A stretch of 64,000 bases of DNA from Candidatus Zixiibacteriota bacterium (GCA_035380245.1 DAOSXA010000002.1:248001-312000), one strand, 5' to 3'. Shown: positions 43,435-52,858, counted from the first letter of the stretch. Notes: generated by a model from the letters alone, not told the origin. Program-made: numbers and translations.

Positions 43435-45618
43435 TTAACCGAACAGTGACAGAACCACCTGCGGAACCTGGTTGGCCTGAGCGAGCATAGCCGTACCGGC
43501 CTGCATCAGGATCTGGTTCTTGGTGAATTCCGACATTTCGGAGGCCATATCGGTGTCACGGATCGACGACTCAGAAGAAGTCAGGTTCTGAGCGGCGATA
43601 CGGAGGTTCCGGAGGTTGGATTCCAGAGTGTTCTTCTGGAAGCTACCGAGAGTACCACGAGTCGTGGACACTTCATTAATGGCCTGGTCAATAATAGCCT
43701 GCGCATCCTGAGCGCCTTCGGCGGTGGTTACGTCAATCTCGGACAGCGATGAGAACATGTTGCCCGCGATGTTCATACCAAGAGCCGTAGCGGCCATGTT
43801 GCGCAGCGAAATGTTAGCCGTCTGACCAACGTTACCACCGATCTGGAAGACCAGTGACTGGTCAGTGTTGCTGATCGTCTCGTTGCCGCCTTCAGAGGTC
43901 AGGCCGTAGTTGACCGTGATCCACTCACTGCGATCCGCAGAGTAAACCACCGCATCCACGCCGGCTGTGGCCTCAACCGCGGTACCGCCATCGAGCTGGA
44001 CGGCGAACTTGGTCGCGGTCGTGGTGAGCAGCATATTGCCGGTGTCGATACCGTTGGCCGCCGAAGCCAGGATGACATCCAGCGTTCCCTGATCGGCTTC
44101 ACCGTAATCGGCTGTCCACAGCGTCGCCGTACCGGTCTGACCGTACTCGACGGACGTAATGGTGTTGGCATAACCGTTGAAGTCGATAATGGCATCGGTA
44201 CCGGCGTTGGCCTGAGTATCCGCAGTCAGACCAAGCACATTACCCAGATCTTCGGAGTTGTTGCCGGCTTCGGCCTCGAACTTGATCGAGTAGTCCGAAC
44301 CCTCGTCGAGGGTGCTGAACTGCAGACGGTTGTTGTTGGAAACCGCAACCGAAATATCATTCTCGCCCGAACCGTTGGCAACGGTTCCGAAAATAGCAAG
44401 CAACTGGGTGTTGATCTCATCGGCCAGATCGGACATGGTCGTATAAGTGCCGTTGGTCACGTCGATCTGCTGAGAGGTCTGGGTGCCGTTGGCTGTGACT
44501 GTCGTAAAGGTCAGGTGAGCGTCGGAAGCGCCGCGGTTGGACTGCTGAGCGAAGTTCAGAGTGGACGCGGTAGCGTCGGTGGATGAAGCCTCAGCGCGCA
44601 ACGAATACTGGGCGCCCTCGTCGGCATAGCTGAACGAGAACTTGGTACCGCCGCTGGAAGCGTCGTAAGAAGTACCCACCTCGATATTGGAGAGTTCACT
44701 ATTGGCACCGATGGCGCTCTCCAGCTTGGTCTTCACCGTTGAGGCGGTATCGGACGCGCCAATGGAGATCGTGAATGACTGATTGCCGATCGGCGTGGAG
44801 CCATTTTCCTGCACGTTCAGGATGAAGGTGTAGGTACCGGTATTGCCGGCGCCGGCGGTGAACTGACCGGTGGCACTGACGGTCGCCTTAGTGGCAGCAC
44901 CGTCGATGACCTGCAGACCGTTGCCCCAGGCATCCGTGATGGACATAGCCGAGCCGGTTTTGCTCGCTACATCGGAGGACTGCACGACGTCAAGGTTGTG
45001 AACACCTTCATCGAGGTTGTACGGATCACCGTCGGTGTTAGCGAGGGAGATACCGTAGGAAGTGGTGTTCAACTCAGCGGTGGCATCGGCGGTCTTGACC
45101 GCGGACAGCGAGTAGGTACCATCACGCAGGTTGGAGTTGGTCAGGGTCACGTCCGAAATGTTCGGGCTGGTGATCGTGGCCACGTTCTCCTTCGAACCGT
45201 CGAGCAGGTTCTTGGTACCGAACTGGGTGTTGGCAGCAATACGATTGATCGTGGCAATCGCGTTGCGAATTTCTGCCTGGTCGGCAGCGAGCTGGTCAGC
45301 GTCGTTGAAGCCTTCGTTCGCGGCGTGAATAGCCAGTTCTCTCATCGAAGTCAACAGCGAGTTGATTTCGGTCAGAGCACCTTCAGCCGTCTGAATCATG
45401 CTGACGCTACCTTCCGAGTTGCTGATCGCGCGCTCGAGACCGGCGATCTGCGCCCGGAACTGTTCAGAAATTACCAAACCGGCCGGATCGTCCGAGCCTT
45501 TGTTGATCCGGTAACCGGATGACAGCTTCTGCATCGAATCGTTAAGATCGGAAGTAGTGTTGATCAGGTTCCGATGCGCGTTCAAAGCCGCCAGGTTGTG
45601 ATTAATGCGAAGTGACAT
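43435..45618 (-). CDS. fliC: Flagellin
   Basis: Main filament subunit. The conserved N-terminal D0/D1 region begins MSLRINHNLAALNAHRNLI and the C-terminal region ends ANQVPQVVLSLFG, both canonical. The central part (about 160-600) is a long Ser/Thr/Asn/Gly-rich variable domain, which makes it 727 residues, compared with about 275-500 in model species. It is the only flagellin in the window. AAGGAGG lies before the ATG inside a likely CsrA site, and a sigma-28 promoter lies about 210 bases upstream. Confidence 0.97.
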   Translation of the reverse strand: MSLRINHNLAALNAHRNLINTTSDLNDSMQKLSSGYRINKGSDDPAGLVISEQFRAQIAGLERAISNSEGSVSMIQTAEGALTEINSLLTSMRELAIHAANEGFNDADQLAADQAEIRNAIATINRIAANTQFGTKNLLDGSKENVATITSPNISDVTLTNSNLRDGTYSLSAVKTADATAELNTTSYGISLANTDGDPYNLDEGVHNLDVVQSSDVASKTGSAMSITDAWGNGLQVIDGAATKATVSATGQFTAGAGNTGTYTFILNVQENGSTPIGNQSFTISIGASDTASTVKTKLESAIGANSELSNIEVGTSYDASSGGTKFSFSYADEGAQYSLRAEASSTDATASTLNFAQQSNRGASDAHLTFTTVTANGTQTSQQIDVTNGTYTTMSDLADEINTQLLAIFGTVANGSGENDISVAVSNNNRLQFSTLDEGSDYSIKFEAEAGNNSEDLGNVLGLTADTQANAGTDAIIDFNGYANTITSVEYGQTGTATLWTADYGEADQGTLDVILASAANGIDTGNMLLTTTATKFAVQLDGGTAVEATAGVDAVVYSADRSEWITVNYGLTSEGGNETISNTDQSLVFQIGGNVGQTANISLRNMAATALGMNIAGNMFSSLSEIDVTTAEGAQDAQAIIDQAINEVSTTRGTLGSFQKNTLESNLRNLRIAAQNLTSSESSIRDTDMASEMSEFTKNQILMQAGTAMLAQANQVPQVVLSLFG

Positions 45619-45833
45619 GTGTCAATCCTCCTTGAATGGTCCGGGGTATCCTTACCCCATTTTGTCTATTGGATTTCCTTGTTTTCATCACAACGTCACT
45701 TCCGATGACAAACGTGCCAGAGTTACAGTCCCATCGTACCCCGGTTTGACGGTAGTTAACCTGCGTCTGATCCTCCTTTCCAGGAATCATCGTGTTTATC
45801 CATAAAATGGTTCAATCGCTTTCTTAAGGTCAT
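45619..45833 (-). promoter_or_regulatory. Long structured 5' leader of fliC
   Basis: From the predicted sigma-28 start to the ATG is about 210 bases without a gene. It carries many GGA motifs, a hairpin TCCT-GGAA-AGGA near 45775 and the CsrA-like sites next to the gene. A GACGCA segment after a GNRA-like hairpin faintly recalls c-di-GMP-I riboswitches, but the full consensus is not seen. Confidence 0.5.
45627..45658 (-). promoter_or_regulatory. Two probable CsrA sites in the fliC leader
   Basis: On the minus strand GGGGTA-AGGA-TACCCC is a perfect 6-bp stem with GGA exposed in a 4-base loop (45643-45658). Ten bases later AAGGAGG (45627-45633) is both ribosome site and GGA site. One hairpin site plus one overlapping the ribosome site is the arrangement in the Bacillus subtilis hag leader. 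Confidence 0.6.
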
Positions 45834-45860
45834 AAATCGGCAGAACCTTTAACAACTTTA
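45834..45860 (-). promoter_or_regulatory. Sigma-28 promoter of fliC
   Basis: TAAAGTTG, 11 bases, GCCGATTT on the minus strand: near-exact match to the flagellar consensus TAAAGTTT-N11-GCCGATAA, in the expected place before flagellin. Confidence 0.85.
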
Positions 45861-45930
45861 TGGGGTAAATCCTATTGATTGTGAAAAAAGCAGGCAGTTG
45901 ACCTTCCAGATCGAAGAGCTGCTCCGGAGA

Positions 45931-48534
45931 TCAGATCTTCGCTGCTTTAGCTATTTCAGTCAATCTTTGTCGAGCAGGTGCGAAATCAGGATTGATTTGA
46001 AGTGCCCGGCGGTACCCCATAGCCGCGGAGTCATTGTGCCCCATAGCTTTATAACACTCCGCCAGCTTAAATAAAGCTTCGGTATCGTTTGGATTCGCTT
46101 GTAAAAAGCGCTCAAAATGTACTAAGGCGTGCTCCGGTTGACCGGTGATTATGTAAAGCTCACCCAACGCACTAACCGCTTGCAAATCATCCGGTTCTAC
46201 AGCCAGATAAGACTCCAGCGCCGCTATCGCCTGTTCGGGTTGCCCTTGCCGGAATCGAGCCAGACCAAGATTACGCAAGCTGTGGGCTGGAGCTTCTTCG
46301 GTCTCAGTCGCCTGAAGGTAGCACGCCACCGCATGGTCGTAATCCTCGAGGCGATAGTGGCAGTTGCCCAGATCGTTAATCAGCGCTGCATCCGACCAGT
46401 TACGCTCCACGAGACTCTGGTAAAGATCCCGCGCCCGTGCGAAGTCTCCGGCTTCGAAACAGACCTCGGCCAGTCGGCGCGTCAATTGCGGTTGATTTTC
46501 ATCAATGGATATGACCTGCTCTAGCATTTGTCGCGCCCGATCTAGGTCGCCGCTTTCTGCAAAAAACAGTCCCGCATTGGTCAGCACCGTGAGGTCGTTC
46601 GGTTCCAGCTCAACCGCCTTGAGATAGTACGTCTCAGCCTCAGCAAGATTGTTCTGCAATGCACATATATAACCGATACCGGCCGCCGCCATACCGGCAG
46701 GTTGGCGACTCGCCAACTGCGCCTCAAATTGGGCCCTGGCTTCCGGTAATTTGTTCTCCTTCAGATAGATATTCCCAAGTCGCAAGGCCGCCTGCAAGTA
46801 TCCCGGTGTATGTTCGAGAGCCCGGCGATAGAACTCGGCCGCATCCTCACGCCGGCCCAGTGATTCCGCGGCCAGTCCCTGTCCATACAGGGCGCCGCCC
46901 CGGCTGTCCGGATGATAGAGAATCACCGGTAACGTTTCTCGATGTTCATTATAAGTCGCCTGAGTATCGAGGTACTTCTGATAAGCGACAATGGCCTGCT
47001 CGTAGTTTTTCTTACGGCTCTCGACATTTCCCAGAAGGAGCAGCGGATCGAGATAATCCGGCTTGAAACTGAGAGCTCTCAGAGCATACTCCTCGGCCTC
47101 CTCCAGGTCACCGGCAACGATCGCAATCCAGCCAACATGGTTCAAAGACATGACATGCAGACCGAGCTCGCGCGAAACATCAGGATCGTTCAGACGCACC
47201 GCCTTGAGCGCCGCCTCGCGGGCCCGCTGCATGAGGGCCGGATCGTTTTCATCAAGTCTCCCCCGCAACGCCTGGGTCACATTGAACCAGGCAAAACCGT
47301 TGTCGGGATTTTTGGTAATTTGCTCTTCGAGCAACGCCATCGTGCGTTCGAATTTGGCCTGCATCTTTTCCGGTGACAGATCGTACCCCAAATGCTCCAG
47401 GCTGATCGGCGCTCGCGTTATGTGAGAGCCCTCCGGCACCTGCAGGCTGTTGTGGACAATCCCCTCATACCGGAAGTCCAACTTACGCCGCCACAGTCTC
47501 ACCGAATTGGCACAGGTGATACGATGATCGGAACGACCGTACAAATTGAATACATTAATAGAGATGATTTCATGCTCGTCGCTGTTGATCAGGTCGAGCA
47601 GCAGCGGGACTTCTTTTTGGTTAACCCGCTCATCGGCATCTATAATGAAAACCCAATCGCTTGTAGCCAACTCCAACGTATAATTACGATGCTTCGAGAA
47701 ATTATTCTCCCACGGCTGATGAAACAGTTTTGCTCCATAAGACTCGGCAATGGCGCAGGTGTTGTCGGTGGAACCGGTATCGACGACGATAATCTCATCA
47801 ACCCAGTCCCGCACCGACTCCAGCGCTCCCGGCAGAAGTTCTTCCTCGTTCTTGACCATCATGCACGCTGAAACAGTTGCTTTCTGTTTCAACACTTTTT
47901 GGGTCATTCGCAGCTCTTCTACCGCGCTACATAGCTGCGTACCCACCTCAGCCACTTGTCCAGCGGCTTCAATATCTTCTCCATCGCGATAAAGTTGAAT
48001 CAACTCCAGGTAAATGCGCTGATCAGTCGGGTTTAAAAGAACGCAACGTTCCAGATATTCTCGGGCTTTTTCCTGCCGTCCGATTTGAAGCGAAGCGCGT
48101 CCGGCGGTTAAACAGGCTTCAAAGGTTCTCCGGCATGCCGCTTGCGACGGAGCTTCTTCCCATCCGGATAAAAACAACTCTGCTTGTTGCAGAGCATTGG
48201 CCCAGTCGCGCATTTTCCAATAAGCCTTGGCCAGCGCCAGATTGAGCGGCCCGGGGTATTTATCGTTGACATAAGCAGCAAAACGATCGATCACATCGCC
48301 GTATTTCTTGTCGTAAAGCCAGCCCTCGCACAGCATTGCTTTCAGGCGTCCAGACTGCTCCGACTTATCGTCAAGGGCTATAATTCGCTCGCTATAAGGA
48401 TCGAGGAGGTCATTGATTTTTACCAGTTCATCATTGACCAGATATCGCTCCGCGCGATCTATTAGCTCTTCGATATCAAACGGGATATCGCCGGAAGTTT
48501 TCGGCGGTGATGTTTTACTGCGTGTTTTACTCAT
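45931..48534 (-). CDS. Large TPR protein with embedded family-2 glycosyltransferase
   Basis: The first 215 residues are TPR-like. A GT-A glycosyltransferase domain follows (about 220-400): SACMMVKNEEELLPGALESV, VVDTGSTDNT, and the metal-binding DADER. From about 400 to 860 there are about ten TPRs. No signal peptide or membrane helix, so it is cytoplasmic. TPR-linked glycosyltransferases can modify proteins, and the position between fliW and fliC suggests flagellin as substrate. That link is inference. The gene is one of the longest in the cluster. Confidence 0.85.
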   Translation of the reverse strand: MSKTRSKTSPPKTSGDIPFDIEELIDRAERYLVNDELVKINDLLDPYSERIIALDDKSEQSGRLKAMLCEGWLYDKKYGDVIDRFAAYVNDKYPGPLNLALAKAYWKMRDWANALQQAELFLSGWEEAPSQAACRRTFEACLTAGRASLQIGRQEKAREYLERCVLLNPTDQRIYLELIQLYRDGEDIEAAGQVAEVGTQLCSAVEELRMTQKVLKQKATVSACMMVKNEEELLPGALESVRDWVDEIIVVDTGSTDNTCAIAESYGAKLFHQPWENNFSKHRNYTLELATSDWVFIIDADERVNQKEVPLLLDLINSDEHEIISINVFNLYGRSDHRITCANSVRLWRRKLDFRYEGIVHNSLQVPEGSHITRAPISLEHLGYDLSPEKMQAKFERTMALLEEQITKNPDNGFAWFNVTQALRGRLDENDPALMQRAREAALKAVRLNDPDVSRELGLHVMSLNHVGWIAIVAGDLEEAEEYALRALSFKPDYLDPLLLLGNVESRKKNYEQAIVAYQKYLDTQATYNEHRETLPVILYHPDSRGGALYGQGLAAESLGRREDAAEFYRRALEHTPGYLQAALRLGNIYLKENKLPEARAQFEAQLASRQPAGMAAAGIGYICALQNNLAEAETYYLKAVELEPNDLTVLTNAGLFFAESGDLDRARQMLEQVISIDENQPQLTRRLAEVCFEAGDFARARDLYQSLVERNWSDAALINDLGNCHYRLEDYDHAVACYLQATETEEAPAHSLRNLGLARFRQGQPEQAIAALESYLAVEPDDLQAVSALGELYIITGQPEHALVHFERFLQANPNDTEALFKLAECYKAMGHNDSAAMGYRRALQINPDFAPARQRLTEIAKAAKI

Positions 48535-48614
48535 TGTCTCTTCCTATGGGACAGCTCATTCGAGAGAAGTGCCGCATCCCGGACTCCACCCGAGTCAAAG
48601 CTCTGTTCTTTTCT

Positions 48615-49091
48615 TCAGACCAGCGCCGGTTCTCGACGTCGAACAGGTTCGGGTTTCCGGTCCGGAATGGCCTCGACCAGAGAATGCTTGACTTCGTAAC
48701 GAGAGTTCACCAGGACCAACTGCTTGGCGAAACCATTCTCGGTATTAATGAGAATCGGCCCCTGCAGGTTGGCGGTGATGTTCTCCATACGATCCGCAAG
48801 CGTCACGATGACATAAGTCTCGACGGCGCGAACATCGTCTATTTCCAACTCAGCGATTTCATTGGGATTCACCTCGATACGATAATCGGGGTAAAATACC
48901 GCCGGGTTGACCACGACAAATGCCACACCTTCGTTTTCCGTCGAATGGAGCCAGAGAAACGGACTCAACTCCTCTCTCTCGATCAGACAAAAACCGGTCA
49001 GGTGTTCGAAACCGAGGATCGGCCGTTTCATTGCTATCAGCTTGTCCTCGGGGATATCGAGCTGACCGAATTTGATGCTTTTAATCAGCAT
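48615..49091 (-). CDS. fliW: Flagellar assembly factor FliW
   Basis: FliW binds either flagellin or CsrA; when flagellin has been exported, FliW frees itself, sequesters CsrA and allows flagellin translation. The family features are present: FGQLDIPEDKLIAMKRPILGFEH near the start in outline, FVVVNPAVFYPDY and NLQGPILIN. The 158 residues include an Arg/Pro-rich tail. Order flgK-csrA-flgL-fliW places it with its partner CsrA. Confidence 0.95.
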   Translation of the reverse strand: MLIKSIKFGQLDIPEDKLIAMKRPILGFEHLTGFCLIEREELSPFLWLHSTENEGVAFVVVNPAVFYPDYRIEVNPNEIAELEIDDVRAVETYVIVTLADRMENITANLQGPILINTENGFAKQLVLVNSRYEVKHSLVEAIPDRKPEPVRRREPALV

Positions 49092-49113
49092 GTTTCCTAT
49101 CCTTGCTGCTTCG

Positions 49114-51066
49114 TCAATCCAGGAAGTTCAGAAGCGACGGTTGTATGATTTTGGCAGCCGCAGCGAGCGACGCCTGATAATTGTTTTCTTGTGTTGCTAA
49201 AGTCGTTACCAGTTCAGCGAGATCGGCATCCTCGACTTCGGAAAGACGTTCCGTGTAAGCCAAATCGAGTTCGGACAACCTGGAATCGGTTATCTCCAAT
49301 CTCTTGGCCTTGGCCCCGACAGAGGAGCGCGCTGTCAGGAGATTCTCAATCGCGGCATCGAAGTCGTCGAGGAGCCCCTGTATAGCTTCCTCGTCGTTAT
49401 TACGCAATGCGTTTTCGAGCAACTTCACCGTGCCAATCGTATCGGATGCTCCGTACAGTTCGAGGCCCTTGGCGGTTTCCGTATCATCGCCGTCCTCGAT
49501 CGTAAATGAACGAGTGGTATCGTTGTTCACGATTTGAATCCCGGTACCGGCATCGTTTATGGAAGCAGTTACATCCATACCCGTAGCGTGAACAGCATCT
49601 ATGAAGTCCTGTACCGTGATTATCGAGGGGTCGCTCAGATCGATAGTCCGCATCCGCTCACCCTGCCAGATCACAATCTCGCCTAGTTCCATACCGTTGC
49701 CGTTGACCGCATCAGCCAGACGACTGTCGGCAGTGAGACACGGATCGAGATCGGTCCCGGAGATGGTGTTATAATACTCACCGGCGATACCCAGATCGGC
49801 TGCTGTCGTTCCGGATGTATCGGCAATTTCGATACTGATCGACGGAGACAAATCCTCACCGGTAAGAGTCGGATTGATGTTTCCTAAAATACCCAGATCG
49901 GCCGCCAGGGTATCGGTCGAACTGCTTTCGACGATACTCAATCCCAGCGGTGTGCCGTTGGTATCGGTAATTTCCAATGCTGTACCGGCAGCATTGATTT
50001 GCATCGAGACATTAGCCAGATCAGGATTAGGATTGGAGGCCATGGCAGCGTTGAACTTGCTTACGATATCGCCGATTGTGGTCGAGCCTGAAAGATCCAC
50101 TTCGATATTACTTCCGGAGCCATCGGAGATATTGAGGGTTGCCGGATTCATATCGACACCCTCACGATTGCGCAGTACCGACAACGCCGTATCGGATGTG
50201 ATCTGCCCGCTCGGATTGGCTTCGAACATGATGTTGTTACCGGTAACTCCGATCTGAGCCGTGATATCAGTGATACCGTCGGCCGCCAGTTGGGCATTGA
50301 TGGCGTCGATAGTATCCTGCACGGTTGTTGCGCCGGCGGTGGCTAAATCGATCGTCGAGGTGATATTCAGATTCCGATCGGTGATAGTAATCGTTCCGGG
50401 AGTAGCTCCCGACGTAAGATCGACACCGCTGCCGCCATTGAGATCAGCCAACAACGTATCGGAGACTACGCCGATGTTATAATCCGAATTCTCGCCCAGG
50501 GTGGTCAATTGCTTGAAGAATACATCGGAACCAAGGAGATTTACGCTCATCCGCGAGTCGCTTTCGATCTGCAATTCGACCACGCCGTCATCTCCCAGAT
50601 AGCGAGCCCCATTGCCCGTAGCGACAACGGCGTCCGATCCGGTGCGATAACCGGCGAAAATCGACCGACCACCGTACTCGTTGTTGGCCAGTTGCAATAT
50701 CCTCTCATATATATCGAGGATTTCGTTGGCTTCGGATTCACGCACCGTCCCGTCGTCATCAGCCTGGGGATTAGCCATCGAAATAGCTATCTCTTTAGCG
50801 CTGGTTACCATGTCTTTCAGGTCGGCCAGAACGCTGTCGTAGGTTTCCAGAAGATTGATGCCCTCGCTTACTGTCGTACGATACTGAGCTATCTGCGACA
50901 GTTCGGCCCGGTAGTCGAGATCTCGCATGGTTCCGACCGGATCATCGGAAGCCTTGTTAATCCGCTTCCCTGACGACATCTGCGTTTCCATATCGAGAAA
51001 TTTCGCCAGCGCTCGCTGCACGTTGAAGACCACCTGGCCGGTGATCATGTTGCTGCTTACCCGCAT
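49114..51066 (-). CDS. flgL: Hook-filament junction protein FlgL (long form)
   Basis: Joins hook and filament. The N-terminal flagellin-like domain begins MRVSSNMITGQVVFNVQRAL and has MSSGKRINKASDDPVG; the C-terminal helix ends ITDSRLSELDLAYTERLSEV and beyond. The middle has repeated flagellin-IN-like units (for example TVQDTIDAINAQLAADG and TVQDFIDAVHATGMDV) and makes it 650 residues, twice the E. coli size. The start at 51066 is chosen for GAGGA 8 bases upstream; a TTG five codons earlier overlaps the csrA stop. Confidence 0.94.
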   Translation of the reverse strand: MRVSSNMITGQVVFNVQRALAKFLDMETQMSSGKRINKASDDPVGTMRDLDYRAELSQIAQYRTTVSEGINLLETYDSVLADLKDMVTSAKEIAISMANPQADDDGTVRESEANEILDIYERILQLANNEYGGRSIFAGYRTGSDAVVATGNGARYLGDDGVVELQIESDSRMSVNLLGSDVFFKQLTTLGENSDYNIGVVSDTLLADLNGGSGVDLTSGATPGTITITDRNLNITSTIDLATAGATTVQDTIDAINAQLAADGITDITAQIGVTGNNIMFEANPSGQITSDTALSVLRNREGVDMNPATLNISDGSGSNIEVDLSGSTTIGDIVSKFNAAMASNPNPDLANVSMQINAAGTALEITDTNGTPLGLSIVESSSTDTLAADLGILGNINPTLTGEDLSPSISIEIADTSGTTAADLGIAGEYYNTISGTDLDPCLTADSRLADAVNGNGMELGEIVIWQGERMRTIDLSDPSIITVQDFIDAVHATGMDVTASINDAGTGIQIVNNDTTRSFTIEDGDDTETAKGLELYGASDTIGTVKLLENALRNNDEEAIQGLLDDFDAAIENLLTARSSVGAKAKRLEITDSRLSELDLAYTERLSEVEDADLAELVTTLATQENNYQASLAAAAKIIQPSLLNFLD

Positions 51067-51077
51067 AACCGAAGTCC

Positions 51078-51422
51078 TCAACCGTTCGTGGGATGATCTT
51101 CGCCGTTTTGGTGCGGTGTACGGCGACGTCCACGATCGTCTTTCTTGTAATCAATCTCCGGAGGCTTCGCTTTTTCAGCGCCCGTCCCGGATAGTTTTCC
51201 CTTGAGCATGCTGACCATACCCATTAAATCATCCTTGATCGACTTTGAAGCACGTCGGTTTTCAGCCTGTATTTTCACATAGACTTCTTCCCGATGCACT
51301 ACAACATTCATGGGGGCGTCAATACCCAGCCGGACCTGGCGTCCATGAACACCCAGGACCGAAACTTTGATATTGTCACCGATTGTTATCGATTCCCCCA
51401 ACTTCCTTGTCAGAATTAGCAC
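51078..51422 (-). CDS. csrA: Carbon storage regulator CsrA with C-terminal extension
   Basis: RNA-binding repressor that blocks ribosome access to GGA-containing leaders. The core is canonical: MLILTRKLGESITIGDNIKV with RNA-contacting Leu4 and VHREEVY with Arg44. After residue 60 there is an extra basic, polar tail of about 54 residues, where most CsrA stop at 61-75. The neighbours flgL and fliW and the GGA hairpin before fliC point to a FliW-CsrA-flagellin loop. Confidence 0.95.
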   Translation of the reverse strand: MLILTRKLGESITIGDNIKVSVLGVHGRQVRLGIDAPMNVVVHREEVYVKIQAENRRASKSIKDDLMGMVSMLKGKLSGTGAEKAKPPEIDYKKDDRGRRRTPHQNGEDHPTNG

Positions 51423-51463
51423 GTAACCCTCCGTGGTGTTACTTTTTTATCTTCTTCTTATTC

Positions 51464-52858
51464 TCAACGTCCAACTATGCCCATGCCGCTAATTACCGTG
51501 TCAAGCGCTTCATCCATAGTCGTTATGACCCGGGCTGCGGCATCGTAGGCATGCTGGAATTTCACTAAATTCGTCATTTCTTCATCAAGAGAGACTCCCT
51601 CAACCGATTGTCGAGCATTCTCAACCTGATTGACCAGTAATTCATAATTTGAGGTGAAGCTCTGGGCTTCATAGGTCATAACGCCCAGTGAGCCTATCAT
51701 ACTGTTGTAATAATCACTGATTGAGCTGGCGCCGTTGTCGAGGACACGAGCATCAGCCAGATCAGCTATTTCGAGCGCGACGCGGTTATCTCCTTCCTCA
51801 CCGCTGGTTCCCGACATAATTAAAGACTCATCGAGCGTGATTGCTGTATTGATGCGGATATCGGAAGCATTCGTATAATTGGGATCGAAGAACGAAACCG
51901 CCGTCTGACCGCTGGATGCAGTTCCGGTTTCGTGCAGTGCGTTGACTTGGGTCACTACAGCTTCGGCCAGAAGATTGAGTTCTTCCAGTTGTTCCGGGAT
52001 AATATCATCCCGAGAATCGATAATCCCCTTGAGTTTCCCGTTAGTATTGCGAACCTCGATATCCGTTCCTTCCCATACGAGAATATGGCGAGGATTTCCA
52101 TCGACATTCTCGGTCTGAGCCTCGATATAATGTGGTTCGTTGCCGTCGACAATTGCCATCGATCCGACATAAACGATCATATCGCCGTTGCTGCTCTCGT
52201 GGGTGTTGACATCCAGGTAACCCGACAGCTCATCGATAACCAGATCGCGAGCATCACGAAGGTCATTGGCATCAACACCTCCGACTTCAGCCACCTTTAT
52301 TTCATGATTCAGACTGGCGATATCGGACAACATGAGATTGATCTCACTCACCGTTGCCACCAGATCGGAATCGATACTGCTCTGGAGGCGAGTTAACTGA
52401 GACGACATGTCGTGAAAACTGTTGATCAGCGTATTGGCCTGCGATAGAATCTCCGTCCTGACCGAAGAACTATCCGGATTGGCTGCCAGATCGGACCAGG
52501 CCGACCAGAACTCATTCAACCGATCGGACAGTGTGTCATCAGCCGGTTCGGAATAGAGCGCTTCGATCTGACTTAAGGTCTTTTCCTTGTATGACCATTG
52601 CCCGAGCGACTTGTTTTCCTGCCGGTATTGATCACCGAGGAAAAGATCCTTTACCTGGCGGATATCAGTCGCGGTCACTCCGGTTCCGACGGAGTAATTA
52701 GCCGACGTATCCGGTGTGGTCGTAGTGGTGATCACCCGCTGGCGCGTATACCCTTCGGTATCCACGTTGGCGATGTTGTGACTAATTGTCTGAAGACTGA
52801 CCTGATGGGTCAGCAGGGCTCGCTTACCCAGTTCCAGTCCTTGAAATAATCCAGACAT
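51464..52858 (-). CDS. flgK: Hook-filament junction protein FlgK
   Basis: First junction protein after the hook. The N-terminal part has LQTISHNIANVDTEGYTRQR, the family hallmark, followed by the helical region; the C-terminal part contains VSLDEEMTNLVKFQHAYDAAARV. At 464 residues it is close to the short end of the family. The ATG overlaps the flgN stop by one base. Confidence 0.96.
   Translation of the reverse strand: MSGLFQGLELGKRALLTHQVSLQTISHNIANVDTEGYTRQRVITTTTTPDTSANYSVGTGVTATDIRQVKDLFLGDQYRQENKSLGQWSYKEKTLSQIEALYSEPADDTLSDRLNEFWSAWSDLAANPDSSSVRTEILSQANTLINSFHDMSSQLTRLQSSIDSDLVATVSEINLMLSDIASLNHEIKVAEVGGVDANDLRDARDLVIDELSGYLDVNTHESSNGDMIVYVGSMAIVDGNEPHYIEAQTENVDGNPRHILVWEGTDIEVRNTNGKLKGIIDSRDDIIPEQLEELNLLAEAVVTQVNALHETGTASSGQTAVSFFDPNYTNASDIRINTAITLDESLIMSGTSGEEGDNRVALEIADLADARVLDNGASSISDYYNSMIGSLGVMTYEAQSFTSNYELLVNQVENARQSVEGVSLDEEMTNLVKFQHAYDAAARVITTMDEALDTVISGMGIVGR

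Noticed and set aside
43435..45618. Repeats in the flagellin gene as a CRISPR or mobile element
   Set aside because: The repetition is protein-level Ser/Thr/Asn-rich sequence in one long frame; no regular direct repeats with spacers exist here or elsewhere in the window.
45619..45833. Complete c-di-GMP-I (GEMM) riboswitch before fliC
   Set aside because: Only short fragments resemble the consensus; the conserved GGGCAAACC and the full 3' core were not found, so it is kept only as an open question.
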